Source of the DNA: Branchiostoma floridae
Lineage: Eukaryota > Chordata > Leptocardii > Amphioxiformes > Branchiostomatidae
Length of the DNA: 64,000 bases
Reading direction: 5' to 3'
Assembly: GCF_000003815.2 (NCBI RefSeq)
Contig: NC_049991.1
Span: forward strand, 21,323,980-21,387,979
The stretch's first letter is position 1. Each line of letters starts with the position of its first letter. This document shows, piece by piece, positions 33,292 through 39,964 of the stretch. Made by a program: the position numbers and the translations under genes. The notes below the pieces were generated by a model. It saw only the letters and a list, made by a program, of their open reading frames with translations. It had not been told where the DNA came from and did no database searches.

Positions 33292-35657
33292 TATTATTAT
33301 ATAGTTATTAGTGTTGTTTAGATATAAGATTTATACTTTTATATTTACATTCACAATCTTCTGTACGGATTGAAAAATTGTGAAACGGTATTGAGCAATC
33401 CGGACCATACAGGGCTTCAAATTCGGGCAAAGCCATCTTTTTAACTTTGCCCGTCCTTCTGAAGGGAGAGGTTTAGTTGTGTGATTGAGAAGAGCGACAT
33501 GTGAGCGAATGCTGGAACATATTACATACCATACCAAAGTTAAGTGCTTGATCATAGTCTTAGGTAATTAAAGAAGTAAAAGTCAACCTAAAGCCTCAAA
33601 ACTGGCTTTCTGTTGAGCATGCAATCTTCGTTATTAACCCCTACTTCTCCCATTGATTCAGTTAGACCCAATACTCTATAGGAGCAGTAGTCGAGCTGAT
33701 CTCAATCATGATGTTTCTGACTGAGAAGAAATGCAGTTGGTCCCAAGGGAGTCCTGTGTCTAGCAGTCATCTCACGACCTTGCACCGAGTAAACTCGTGA
33801 CACCACCTTTACACCAGGGGCGATTGCCGAGCGACACAAATCCGATTTGTTTGACCCTTGATTTAATAATAACTATTGTAATGACGATTTGAAGGACACA
33901 AGCCATACAAACAAGCAGATAAATAGATATAGATATCAAAAGTATACCTAGAGTGAAATGGTTCGTGTTGACAAGATAATACGTAAAACGTCAAAAAGAC
34001 CCAAAAAAATTTGTATCTATTAAATTCTACGACCAGCTTTCGGGAACGAAAAGTATGATATAAAAGACACCAAACAACACAAGACGTCAAGACCTAAAGA
34101 GAATAGTCGTGGGCATTATTTGTTTAGATCTTTTTACATACAGTATACATTTCTAATTCTCGTTACCACAAACAACCCGGCCAAGCCCCGATTTGTTAAT
34201 GTCACGTTAGCCTTAGTAGTCTCAGCCCCTAATAGAAAACTGTTTTGAAAAACCAAAGACATTTGACTCAGCCGCTTGAGCGGCAAAATTTCTCTAGTGG
34301 AAAATTTCTCACGACATTTCTCTAGTGGAAGTAAGAGTCATGAGAATACTCGGTCTCTACCTACAGTCTGACCTCAGATGGAACGCGCACGTCGACCACA
34401 CATACAGTAAGGCAAGCCAACGTCTGTTCTTTCTGCGCAGACTGAAGCATTTCAACATTTCGAAGGAAGACCTCGTGACTGTCTACACTTCCTACATTCG
34501 CCCAGTTACTGAGTACTCAGCCCCCGTCTGGCACCCAGGGTTAACCACACAGCTGAGCAACAAGATCGAACGTATCCAGCGCAGAGCGGTACGTATCATC
34601 ATGGGACGCGACTACACCAGCTACCGAGATGCGTGTACACAGCTTGGCCTTCCATCACTCCACTCCAGGCGTTCGAATCTGACACTTCGGTTTGCTCAAT
34701 TACTCTTAGTCTCTGATCAATATCGCCACTTCCTACCATCCACAAGACAGAACATTAGTTGCCGACAAACCCGCTCTGCCAACAAACTGGACATTCCCAA
34801 GTGCAGAACTGAACGCTATAGGTCTAGTGCCATTCCGCACATGGTCCGTCTACTCAACTGTAATGCCCCCATGCCTTAATCCTGCCAATATTGTATGCCT
34901 CTAATTTTCGTTTTAGATATTCGCTGGTCGATATCATGTATTATATTCGTACCTAACTGATTTTACACGTACTTTTATCTTAATGATTTGCCTTGTTGGA
35001 CATTAATCAAATGCGTTTGTTTTATTGTGATATTGCAACTGCAATTCAGCCGTCAGGCTGCGAATGTAGCGATATGTTTTTGCTCAATAAACCATTACAA
35101 AAAATTGGATTTGTTTGACACTTGATTTCATAATTGCTATAATGCGTGATAAAAGTACGATTAGAGGGGCAGAAGCCAAGTTGATATAGAGTTCAGAAAT
35201 ATAGTAACGTCGAGTTCAAAGTGTTTGTGTTGTCAACAAAACACGTAAAACGTCAACAATCTATGAAATTCGTTGAAGGTCCTGTAAAATCGTTCGTTGC
35301 CGAGTGGACTCAGTCTCTAATGGAAAAGAAGTGTCAAGAATAAGACATTTGACTCACCCATTTAGGCTGAAGCATGAAGGAGCTGAGGTAGAAGGGCCCG
35401 CCGAGCAGGTAGGCGAGGTCTGCGGCGGAGAGGGACAACACGTAGGTCCGCATGGTGTTCTGGGGCTGCCCGCGGAGCGCGATCCACAGGATGGTGACCA
35501 GGTTGCCGGCCACCCCCACCGCGAACACCGTGCCGAGCACCACGGGAAGCGCCACGCGGAACGACTCGGAGAACCCCGCCGCGGCGCCAGGTAGCGTCTC
35601 CGCCGTCACGTTCAGCCAGGTGAAGTTTTCAGGTGTGCTGAAGTTGTCTTCCTCCAT
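16301..35657 (-). CDS. Somatostatin/MCH-like peptide GPCR, six exons (whole gene)
   Basis: A complete 352-residue rhodopsin-like receptor. Exons: 35657-35358, 32813-32659, 20119-19976, 19562-19406, 17059-16884, 16427-16301. All five introns are GT-AG and phases match (0, 2, 2, 0, 2). N-terminus: N5, N11 and N16 glycosylation sequons and no signal peptide. TM1 has GN51-52 and TM2 has SAAD80. Key TM3 residues are C107, D114 (position 3.32) and D131-R-F. C189 in ECL2 pairs with C107. TM6 has C263-W-L-P-F and TM7 has H303-P-I-I-Y307. The tail is basic (ERKKKKSR). The W-x-(Y/F)-G...C...D motif, the C(T/S)xVAPAS loop and CWxPF best fit the somatostatin/opioid/galanin/MCH receptor group, Gi-coupled plasma-membrane neuropeptide receptors. 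The exact ligand is not inferable. The HPIIY variant of NPxxY is unusual. Confidence 0.88.
16884..17059 (-). CDS. GPCR exon 5: TM6 and TM7
   Basis: Acceptor TTCTGTACAG, residues 253-310 plus two bases, donor GTCAG/GTGAGT, phase 2. TM6 holds CWLPFGVLQLLYY and TM7 holds VGLTYLNSSAHPIIY. The conserved Asn of NPxxY is His303. The first nine codons and the acceptor are the seed of a tandem array of nearly 30 units upstream (17060-18205). Confidence 0.92.
17060..18205. repeat. Intron 4 minisatellite built from the exon 5 acceptor
   Basis: Nearly 30 units of 40-41 bp, some shortened to about 31. On the minus strand a typical unit is ...TTGTTCTGTGTAG followed by GTTCTGGCGGTGACGGTGAT, that is, a TAG splice acceptor plus codons for V-L-A-V-T-V-M-F-Y. 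The array starts at the real exon 5 boundary and decays leftward in the gene. Plus-strand Thr/Glu-rich frames here are repeat artefacts. Confidence 0.93.
18232..19280. mobile_element. Composite element with CCCCCTTTCCACT termini
   Basis: The left end CCCCCTTTCCACTTGACGG and the right end CCGTCCTAGTGGAAAGGGGG are inverted, with GCGCTCTC(A/G)C(C/G)GC repeats inward at both ends and again at 18905-18945. It looks like one or two nested non-autonomous DNA elements. The interior at 18415-18470 is related to the 2456 and 12004 family. A 350-bp relative is at 36269-36619. It sits in receptor intron 4. Confidence 0.65.
19406..19562 (-). CDS. GPCR exon 4: TM5 and ICL3
   Basis: Acceptor GGCGGCAG. It completes R200, then TM5 (TFVLAFPIPLLVVSVCYGRM) with the FxxP pattern, and a lysine/arginine-rich third loop containing TAVAPAS and KDKRRVAKM. 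Donor ATG/GTAAGC, phase 0. Its upstream intron edge has GAGT microsatellites but no copies of the exon. Confidence 0.9.
19610..19812. repeat. (GAGT)n and (GAAT)n microsatellites
   Basis: GAGT repeats at 19616-19700 and GAAT repeats at 19778-19812, in receptor intron 3. The Ser/His/Leu-rich minus-strand frames across them are artefacts. Confidence 0.9.
19976..20119 (-). CDS. GPCR exon 3: TM4 and ECL2
   Basis: Acceptor AATGTCCAG. It completes R152, then TM4 (LSVVLVWLISLILSLPIAV) and the second extracellular loop with C189 in ETCIVDW. Donor AAGAG/GTGAGG, phase 2. It is preceded on the minus strand by five partial copies of itself (20120-20620). Confidence 0.9.
20120..20620. repeat. Intron 2 array of exon 3 boundary copies
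   Basis: Five tandem partial copies (unit 91-108 bp) of the exon 3 start plus its 3' splice site and flanking intron. Boundaries equivalent to 20119 are at about 20210, 20301, 20409, 20511 and 20608. Copies 1, 2 and 4 still encode LSVVLVWL on the minus strand after a CAG. The copy nearest the exon is the least diverged. Confidence 0.88.
20925..21130 (-). mobile_element. SINE-like fragment
   Basis: It has the arrangement of the SINE family at 38400 and 53370: a CAGTCACCTCC-type body, then GGATTTGAACCTCCC, an inverted Pol III B-box-like motif. Diverged; family membership is tentative. Confidence 0.4.
21343..21560 (+). mobile_element. tRNA-derived SINE
   Basis: The tRNA-like head 21343-21415 has an A box TGGCGTAACTGG (21351-21362) and a B box GGTTCGATCCC (21395-21405). 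A body GACTACCTTTACCTTCTGTC...GTGCCACATTGTCCTCGTC and an A-rich tail follow. The same body is at 62600-62735. It is a Pol III-transcribed short element that depends on a LINE for movement. It sits in receptor intron 2, opposite strand. Confidence 0.85.
21702..21730. repeat. (TTTC)n microsatellite
   Basis: Seven TTTC units. Confidence 0.9.
22225..23030. repeat. Degenerate tandem repeat, about 128-bp unit
   Basis: Recurring blocks GAAGAGTCCATTCTTGCAC, TTTAAATTCAGTTTTGGAC and GCGGAAGTGTTTTTGG. The first anchor occurs near 22236, 22359, 22523, 22648, 22776, 22905 and 22993, mostly 123-129 bp apart. An old, decayed satellite in receptor intron 2. Sequence at 21740-22200 has a similar but weaker repeated ATGACCTGAAATTTGG block. 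Confidence 0.7.
23085..23200 (-). mobile_element. LINE 3' tail fragment
   Basis: TTTGCAAATTCATGCCCGTAGGCTAATTGCA matches in antisense the 3' tails at 43560 and 53280. Only the untranslated tail of that LINE family remains. Confidence 0.7.
23201..23936. other. No gene recognised
   Basis: Intron 2 sequence without identifiable repeats or supported frames. Confidence 0.4.
23937..24088. mobile_element. MITE, GCTAAGGGCACAA termini
   Basis: GCTAAGGGCACAACCCGCCGTACG at the left is inverted at the right (CCGCC...TTGTGCCCTTAGC). Longer relatives are at 41670-42003 and 59477-59780. It is rich in CGTACG. Confidence 0.8.
24325..24800. repeat. Tandem repeat, about 53-bp unit
   Basis: The unit AACGATAGTTCAAGTGAAC...TTAACAAACTCTCTACGAAGAC...ACTTGTAACAT occurs about seven times. 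It is interrupted by a larger block (ATCTTGCAGCTCATTAACTATGG...) that itself recurs at about 24220, 24482 and 24798, giving a higher-order structure. Confidence 0.85.
25018..25190. repeat. 95-bp direct duplication
   Basis: TCATCTGTACTCTTCAACAG and TTACAACTGA(A/G)GAGTTCGC occur twice, offset by about 95 bp. No protein function is recognisable in frames crossing it. Confidence 0.8.
25191..26218. other. No gene recognised
   Basis: Intron 2 sequence. A GAAA run is at 25364-25380. No supported frame. Confidence 0.4.
26219..26612. repeat. 19-20 bp minisatellite
   Basis: About 20 units of GGTCGTCGCCATTTCAAAC with substitutions. Frames through it read as Ser/Phe/Gln/Val repeats and are artefacts. 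There are no spacers between units, so it is not a CRISPR array. Confidence 0.95.
26757..26860 (-). mobile_element. Possible tRNA-like SINE head
   Basis: On the minus strand, GGGTTCGAGCCCGCGCTGG is a good B box, with an A-box-like TTGGTTAGGG about 40 nt upstream. The anticodon region is not tRNA-like, and no body was recognised. Confidence 0.35.
27155..27560 (-). pseudogene. LINE ORF2 C-terminal fragment
   Basis: The open minus-strand stretch begins RRLRWLGHVSRMKDGRIPK, continues GKRPVGRPALRFRDVCKRDL and SWEQIAADRNRWR, and ends with a C2H2-like CPNCGRDC...H...C. This is the standard C-terminus of non-LTR retrotransposons with a terminal zinc finger. It is truncated 5' (junction near 27555), so it is inactive. 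Plus-strand sequence at 27575-27605 looks like another LINE's ATCCCAATAAA tail. Confidence 0.8.
27661..28310. other. No gene recognised
   Basis: Intron 2 sequence without identifiable elements. Confidence 0.4.
28311..28480. repeat. Purine-rich GA tract
   Basis: A long imperfect GAGA/GGAA run on the plus strand. The 170-codon minus-strand frame across it (Ser/Leu/Phe-rich) is a composition artefact. Confidence 0.85.
28890..29410. repeat. About 200-bp tandem duplication, one copy carrying a MITE
   Basis: The block (GCCATGGAC...AAGG...GAAATTGAAATCGTTC...GGCTTAA...TTGATGATTG...ATTTGGTTTG...ACATCACAGG) occurs twice. In the first copy the foldback MITE 28971-29154 interrupts it at GGCTTAA. In the second, about 29272-29410, the site is empty. 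Confidence 0.8.
28971..29154. mobile_element. Harbinger-like foldback MITE, copy 1
   Basis: TACCC(C)CCTCACATTA at the left is inverted at the right. The arms (ATCGATCGGACGACGAGTC, CTCTACATTACGAGG) form an almost complete palindrome. The TSD is TAA (28968-28970, 29155-29157). TWA target sites are typical of PIF/Harbinger. The second copy is at 44045-44221. Confidence 0.85.
29411..30029. other. No gene recognised
   Basis: Intron 2 sequence. No supported feature. Confidence 0.4.
30030..30275. repeat. Inverted repeat with AACGGTCAGACGTTTCAGA
   Basis: AACGGTCAGACGTTTCAGACAGCC at about 30038 and its inverse at about 30235-30260 bound a segment that also has internally inverted GTCAGTGACA / TGTCACTGAC. 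The same core, with the neighbouring CCAAAATCATATCCAGTTG, recurs at 53935-53975, 56655-56685 and 60650-60675. A dispersed repeat of unknown class. Confidence 0.6.
30276..31327. other. No gene recognised
   Basis: Intron 2 sequence with a CTGAA run at 30888-30905. No supported frame or element. Confidence 0.4.
31337..31522. mobile_element. Foldback element, TAGTCTCTACCAGACTC termini
   Basis: TAGTCTCTACCAGACTC(C)GGA and TCC/CGGAGTCTGGTAGAGACTA are inverted, with TCGTAGAAATGG and GGCCGG/GAGGAATATA pairs inward. Flanks GTTTTCAAC and GTTTCAACT are a near-match duplication. The TIR begins TAGTCTC like the Mutator-like element at 352. Confidence 0.7.
31717..31910. mobile_element. MITE, GGCTT...AAGCC, TAA duplication
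   Basis: The inverted ends have CATTTCCAAAC and CCCGGCCGGG blocks. TAA is on both sides (31714-31716, 31911-31913). Same family as 434-634, 34016-34212 and 37071-37265. Confidence 0.75.
32185..32491. mobile_element. hAT-like element, partial copy
   Basis: GGACCGGTCCAAAA, then GCGCTT...GGTGGAAGAAAATAAC and GTACCGG...CACCCACCACTA, match the 45340-45777 element in order. The left terminus is missing or diverged. Confidence 0.65.
32659..32813 (-). CDS. GPCR exon 2: TM3 and DRF motif
   Basis: Acceptor TCACCAG, then residues 101-151 plus two bases; donor AAG/GTGGGA, phase 2. It begins IYGEFGC (C107, disulfide), then SLD (D114, equivalent to the 3.32 aspartate that binds the ligand amine in somatostatin, opioid and MCH receptors). 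DRFLAVVYPIK at 131-141 is the G-protein contact motif with Phe for Tyr. Partial copies of this exon's start lie upstream at 32892-33250. Confidence 0.9.
32814..33290. repeat. Intron 1 array of exon 2 boundary copies with (TCAA)n
   Basis: Units of about 140-150 bp join the first 60-odd bases of exon 2, its acceptor and a (TCAA)n tract. Boundaries equivalent to 32813 are at 32956, 33096 and 33248, with a short fragment near 33160. The first copy still reads IYGEFGCRLIVSLDIL on the minus strand. The second has Ser for the conserved Cys. The third has a stop at its second codon. Confidence 0.88.
33843..34270. repeat. Diverged copy of the intron 1 donor region
   Basis: ATTTGTTTGAC(C/A)CTTGATTT, ACGTAAAACGTCAA and AGACATTTGACTCA occur here in the same order as at 35107-35357, where the last block contains the exon 1 donor (inverse GTGAGTC). 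The copy has lost the GT (it reads GCTGAGTC) and is interrupted by the MITE 34016-34212. Confidence 0.6.
34016..34212. mobile_element. MITE of the GGCTT...AAGCC family
   Basis: An internal CAGCTTTCGGGAACGAAAA block and a CCCGGCC-containing right end, closing ACGTTAGCC before TTA. The left terminus is degraded. Its length explains the spacing difference between the two donor-region copies. Confidence 0.6.
34319..35103 (+). pseudogene. 5'-truncated LINE, RT C-terminus and 3' tail
   Basis: An open frame of about 180 codons (34325-34879) with the post-RT motifs RVMRILGLYLQSDLRWNAHV, KASQRLFFLRRLK and YTSYIRPVTEYSAPVWHPGL, characteristic of CR1/L2/Jockey-type LINEs. About 220 bp of 3' UTR follow, ending in a LINE-type tail (CAATAAACCATTACAAAAAA). 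The RT catalytic core is absent, so it is inactive. It lies in receptor intron 1, antisense to the gene. Confidence 0.85.
35358..35657 (-). CDS. GPCR exon 1: N-terminus, TM1, TM2
   Basis: 100 codons ending TGG, with donor GTGAGT (35357-35352), phase 0. It holds three N-glycosylation sites (N5, N11, N16), TM1 about residues 37-60 (GVAGNLVTILWI) and TM2 about 72-94 (LSLSAADLAYLL). The ATG has a purine at -3 and G at +4. An upstream ATG 7 nt away is out of frame. Confidence 0.88.
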
Positions 35658-35664
35658 CTCTCAT
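35629..35664 (-). promoter_or_regulatory. Short uORF overlapping the receptor start
   Basis: An ATG at 35664-35662, 7 nt upstream of the receptor ATG and out of frame, runs 11 codons to TGA across the true start. If the mRNA leader includes it, it could reduce receptor translation. The mRNA start is not known. Confidence 0.35.
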
Positions 35665-36268
35665 GCACTCACTCACTCACTTAGCCGCTGGCCTTAGGGA
35701 CAGTCAGACTGTTTACAAGGTCTTTCCGCTTCTGGCGCTCTTCGGCCAGTCTGGTCAGCTGGCCTGACGTCCTGCTATGAGAATGAATAACAGTTGTTGC
35801 TGGACCTTTCTGCACTAAGAAATTAATAACAGTTGCCGTGAGACGATGTCGGCTAAGCAGGCTTCACCGTGAAAACGACTTTTGCCCGAACCAGTTGGTC
35901 ATTTGATGGTGGCCGAATTTTGAAATCGCCAGAGAAACGAGTGACGTGTGCTCGCCTGAAAATCTACCCTTACAAATTGGTTGGGGCGCGGAGACCTAGT
36001 CCAAAGATCGGCCGGTCCCTAAGGTGGCGTGATTGGGTGAACGCCGGGCTGGAAATGTCCCTAAGAGCGCCCGAGAGAGCTCTTGTCCCGCTGTGTGTCG
36101 CCGGATGATGGAGCGCTTCTAACGAGCGCGCTTCTACAAAACTCGTCGGCTTGTTACTTCCAACTGGCGCACGGGAGACCACGCCCGGTGCCGCGCTCTC
36201 AGCCAATAGGCTGCCTCACAACAGTTCTGATGGAGCCTTCGCGCGGTGGAAGCGATGTGCCAAGAGTT
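35665..36268 (-). promoter_or_regulatory. GC-rich candidate promoter of the receptor gene
   Basis: The sequence upstream of exon 1 becomes GC- and CpG-rich at about 35990-36250. A GCCAATAGG (CCAAT-type) box lies at about 36199 and an inverted ATTGGGTG at about 36031. No TATA box was seen. A 5' untranslated exon cannot be excluded. Confidence 0.4.
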
Positions 36269-36619
36269 AGGCCCCCTTTCCTCTAGACGGTGATCGCGCT
36301 GCGCTCTCACTGCGACCTAAATAGGAAATGTGTAACCTTCGCTTTCACACTGGCAATATCATACAAAAACGTAACAGTGTGACAGAGAAGACAACAAAAC
36401 ACAGAAAGTGTAAACATATTTGTTTCTCTTCTGTACAATTCGTTAAGGGATAAGACAAATGTTTAGCCTGGTATCCAGCCGTAGTATAACTCCCGAGTCT
36501 CTTCTCTCCTCTTCGCAATTGCAAGAGACTCGGGAGCTATATTACGGCTGGATACCAGGCTAACAAATGTTAGGTCGCAGAGAGAGCGCGGCGAGAGCGC
36601 CGTCCTAGTGGAAAGGTAG
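36269..36619. mobile_element. MITE with CCCCCTTTCC(A/T)CT termini
   Basis: GGCCCCCTTTCCTCTAGACGG and CCGTCCTAGTGGAAAGG are inverted, with GCGCTCTC runs inward. Short relative of 18232-19280. A 99-bp foldback element has inserted into it at 36464. Confidence 0.7.
36464..36562. mobile_element. 99-bp foldback element with perfect 9-bp TSD
   Basis: TAGCCTGGTATCCAGCCGTA with its inverse, and inner ACTCCCGAGTCTCTT/AAGAGACTCGGGAG. Nearly the whole element is one hairpin. ACAAATGTT flanks it on both sides (36455-36463, 36563-36571). The 9-bp TSD and TA-starting TIR suggest a minimal Mutator-like element. Confidence 0.82.
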
Positions 36620-36781
36620 TATTAACATGCAGCACACGGCAGAGCCGGTCCACGTTACGTGCAGGCAGACTGACGTGCGCCTTTATTGGCGGGAAAGCAG
36701 GCCCCCGAGGCAGGATGCGCTCTGGAAGATTGGATGAGTTACAAGAGATTAGATCTACCGGCGCTGCTTTCATCTGAAATA

Positions 36782-36989
36782 CTGTAAATGCATTTAAGTT
36801 CGCGGAGATTTAATTTCGCGTTACCGGGAAAATGGACTTTTTGCGGTGGTTTTAATTTCGCGGTAGCACCATGCACTGTAGTCTCTTACTTTTATGGAAA
36901 AATGTTCGCGGTGGTTTTAAATTCGCGGTAAAGTGGCCACCGCGAAAACCGCGAACATTAATCCACCGCGAAAGTTTCTGCATTTACAG
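36782..36989. mobile_element. Tc1/mariner-like MITE (TA site)
   Basis: CTGTAAATGCATTTA...TGCATTTACAG between TA dinucleotides (36780-36781, 36990-36991). TTCGCGGT and ACCGCGAA blocks repeat and invert inside. No transposase. Confidence 0.75.
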
Positions 36990-37070
36990 TACACGGTTTG
37001 ATGAAGCACATCGAGACCCGGCCTTTCACCACATCAGCATCTCTATTGGGGTAATGGTAAAATCGTCATA

Positions 37071-37265
37071 GGCTTACGTCACATTTCCAAACAGGGGCGG
37101 CTTTCGAGAACGAAAATTGTTATATAAAAGACATCAAACCACACAAGACGTAAATAGTATAGCCGTGGGCATTCTATGCGTATATTTTTACGTATGAATT
37201 AATTTTCTATTTTTCGTTTCCACAGACAGCTCGGCCGGGGACCGATTTGAAAATGTCGGCACTTA
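37071..37265. mobile_element. MITE, GGCTTACGTCACATTTCC family copy
   Basis: GGCTTACGTCACATTTCCAAAC at the left, GGCCGGGGACCGATTTGAAAATGTC at the right. Same family as 434-634. Confidence 0.65.
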
Positions 37266-37284
37266 GACATCAACTTCTCAGGTA

Positions 37285-37505
37285 TGCAAAGGAATCTGTA
37301 TCTGTATCTGTATCTATATAGCCGGTATAACCGCCGTTCGGCGTAACACACCAGCTTCGCAGGCACGCGGCGCGGCAGCAGCTGGTTATATTACACCGAA
37401 CGATCCGTCACACCTGACTTTTGCACATCTCTCTGCAAGCGTTCTTTAAAACTACCAAGAGAAGATGCCCATACTGTGCATAACAAATTCCACTCTTCGA
37501 TAGGA
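37285..37505 (-). mobile_element. LINE ORF2 3' end with (GATACA)n tail
   Basis: On the minus strand, frames read FKERLQ-like sequence and end ...TTATACCGGC followed by TATAGATACAGATACAGATAC. The same fragment is at 61806-62050, where the open frame around SFKERL is clearer. CR1-type LINEs end in such short tandem tails; the clade is inferred. Confidence 0.65.
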
Positions 37506-37846
37506 AATATGACATGTTGCATTTTCGAAACAACTTGTCATTCATAACAGGCCACATTTCCACTAGGCGGCCAACAATATTGAGCGACACACAAGAACCA
37601 AAAGGTGATATTTTGCAATTCAACCATGATTCAAGTACCAACATGCCGAATAGCTTTTGTGCGCATACACTTCGATTTCAGTATGATTTCTATTGTCAGC
37701 TTTCATTTATTTGATACTGCAGATTGCATTATACTATCTTGTTGCAGCTCCCGTAAACATGAGCCATTCACATTTCTCGAGTCCAGTACAGCAGATTTCA
37801 AGAAACTCGATGCTACAGACAGAATTGTATATATCTTTAGACATCT

Positions 37847-38040
37847 TTAAAGACTGCTTTGCTATGAAACTCATGATTAGCCCAACTCGATTGTAACACC
37901 ATATCAAAGACTTGTGTTAACCCTTCTTGTTATGTTAATTAGGATGTTAAGTCTTATTCTATACACTTATTTTGTACTTTGTGTAATAGTTGTTGCCATA
38001 CATTGTACCATGTACAAATGTCGTGCAGTAAAGTTCTCTC
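37847..38040 (+). mobile_element. LINE-like 3' UTR repeat
   Basis: AAGACTGCTTTG...ACTCATGATTAGCCCAACTCG...TTGTTGCCATACATTGTACC...GTCGTGCA(G/A)TAAAGTTC is repeated at 46620-46830, and its last part at 38825-38880. Poly(A)-signal-like ends suggest a retrotransposon 3' end. Confidence 0.55.
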
Positions 38041-38399
38041 TATAAATTTGTTTTTTACGTTGATGTTGTGAGCTCCCCTGTAAAACACGTCCTGTTCCCG
38101 ATGCATGCAGTAACGGGGAGGCAGGTGGTCGTTACGATCCGTAAGTTACGAACTGCTCTTAAACAGCTTATAAAAGAGATATGGAAATTCAGGCATGGAT
38201 AAAAGTGGACTTTAGCAGCCATTTTTACCTACATGGGCTGCTGTACTTACGACTTTATTTCTCGCGCACGGGCCATAAAATTCTAGTTGCATCTCCCAGT
38301 GATAAATTTACACGTTACGTCCACACGAACGCTGGGTGAAAACAAGAATTTCCGGGAATCTCAAGGCACTAAAACAATCATGAATCTTGGCATGTCCAG
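38041..38399. other. No gene recognised
   Basis: No supported frame, repeat or RNA gene. Confidence 0.4.
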
Positions 38400-38640
38400 G
38401 TCGTATATAGGAAGTAGGCTGTTATGCACTCTGTCTAGGGCACGGTATTGGAAGCCGGAGCACATCTTTCTCCTTCCACCACCCTTTACTTCCCAACCGG
38501 AGCCAGGTACCGTTTTATTCATGGGAGGGGTGAGGCAAGTCGTGTTAAGTACCTTTTCCAATCTGTTGCATGACAGAATTCGAACCCAGGATCTCTTGGT
38601 TCTGAGCCAAATGCCCTGCTATTACGCCGCACGACCCCAC
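38400..38640 (-). mobile_element. tRNA-derived SINE
   Basis: The minus strand starts with a tRNA-like GGCGTAATAGCAGGGCATTTGG (A box) and GGGTTCGAATTC (B box), then the body that appears on the plus strand as GAGGCAAGTCGT, CTTCCCAACCGGAG and CACGGTATTGGAAG. The same family is at 53370-53600; a fragment is at 56480-56545. Confidence 0.65.
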
Positions 38641-38882
38641 ACTACTGAACACAAGTCAAGTCATGTTTGTTGCACAACGATTGCAACTGGTACAATGTAT
38701 GGCAAGTAACATGTATTATTAGCAACCACAAACTATCTACAACCACAGTATACTAAATCTAACATAACAGAGAATATGGCGGATAGTGTATTCACATTGA
38801 TAGAACATTACTTCTGTTTTGCATGGCATTGTTGCCATACTTTGTACAATTGTCGTGCAATAAAGTTCTTCTTTTATACATT
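38641..38882. mobile_element. Two opposed LINE 3' tails
   Basis: 38641-38760 (minus) matches the plus-strand tail at 63700-63819: TTGCCATACATTGTACCAGTTGCAA and CAATAAACTTGACTTG. 38780-38882 (plus) carries TTGTTGCCATAC...GTCGTGCAATAAAGTTCTT, the tail of the 37847 family. Confidence 0.6.
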
Positions 38883-39964
38883 GGCCTAGGTGCAAAAAAG
38901 ACACGACCCCCCTCCCCCTCCACCTCCTGTCCCAGCGAACTACTACCATGGAGTTATGAGGGTTCAACTCAATTCAGCAGGTACTGACATATCCCAGCAG
39001 CCTGTGTCTTTCTGAGCGCACTCAGGGCCTAGTGAGGGCTGCTGTAAAGGAGATAGCCGTGGGTTTCTCACACGGTATTACCAAGACTTGAAAGAGCGAA
39101 TCATCCAGGTAGAGACGCATCTTAAGAAGACGGCTCCTTCTTAATGCGCCCTAAGTCAGATAAGATTGTCCTGTTCCGACTCTAGTACTTAAAACTTAGT
39201 ATAGATTACACACGGGTTACGCAAGTTTATTTCTGTGTTATGTATAAGAATAAGACTATTAAAAGTTTATGAGTCAGGGATTCTTGCTAACGTCAGTTAG
39301 TAATGAAGATAATATTATAGTACTTTCGTTTTGATAACACTGTTTAACAAAGTTTCCTCGATTTAGATATATGATTTGCACCCAGAAGCATTTTCTTCAT
39401 AATCATGCATTCTACTTATAACAAACCCATCCCAGATTTTATGTTTAACACCAAGAGATAATGATAGGCCAAACTCCTGTACTAGACTAGTTTAAAAGCC
39501 CAGGTTTTACATTAGTATTAAGAAGTCACTATAATCAGGTACAGTATTGCTACCTCTGTATTTGTAAGCCTGTATTTAAACTGGTAGGGTATGTATGAGT
39601 AATAACGGTTTTTTATCATGTATCTATTTCAACACAACCCATCAATTCTTCCCTACTAATTTCATCAGCCGCAAATGTGTTTCTAACCGGGGTCAGTGAA
39701 CTCTGACGTATGTCCATGACGTCACCTCCCTCCTGATGCAGCTATTCTCGGCCTGTCGTTACTGCTGCAATAACAACCTTTCAAGTCTGTGTCTCTGATT
39801 TCAGGCGTATCCTGCTTTGTGTTCAGTTATAAGAGGATTTCTGCGACTCTATTACGGTAAAGAAATGGATGGCCATTGGTTTGTAAAATGAGTTCAGTCA
39901 CTGGTCACGCACATGCAAGGTCAAAAAGATTTCCGTGACTTTACTTATCTCTTTATTTGTGGTC
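38883..39964. other. No gene recognised
   Basis: A small CTTAAGAAG/CTTCTTAA hairpin lies at about 39120-39150. Otherwise unique AT-rich sequence. Confidence 0.4.
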
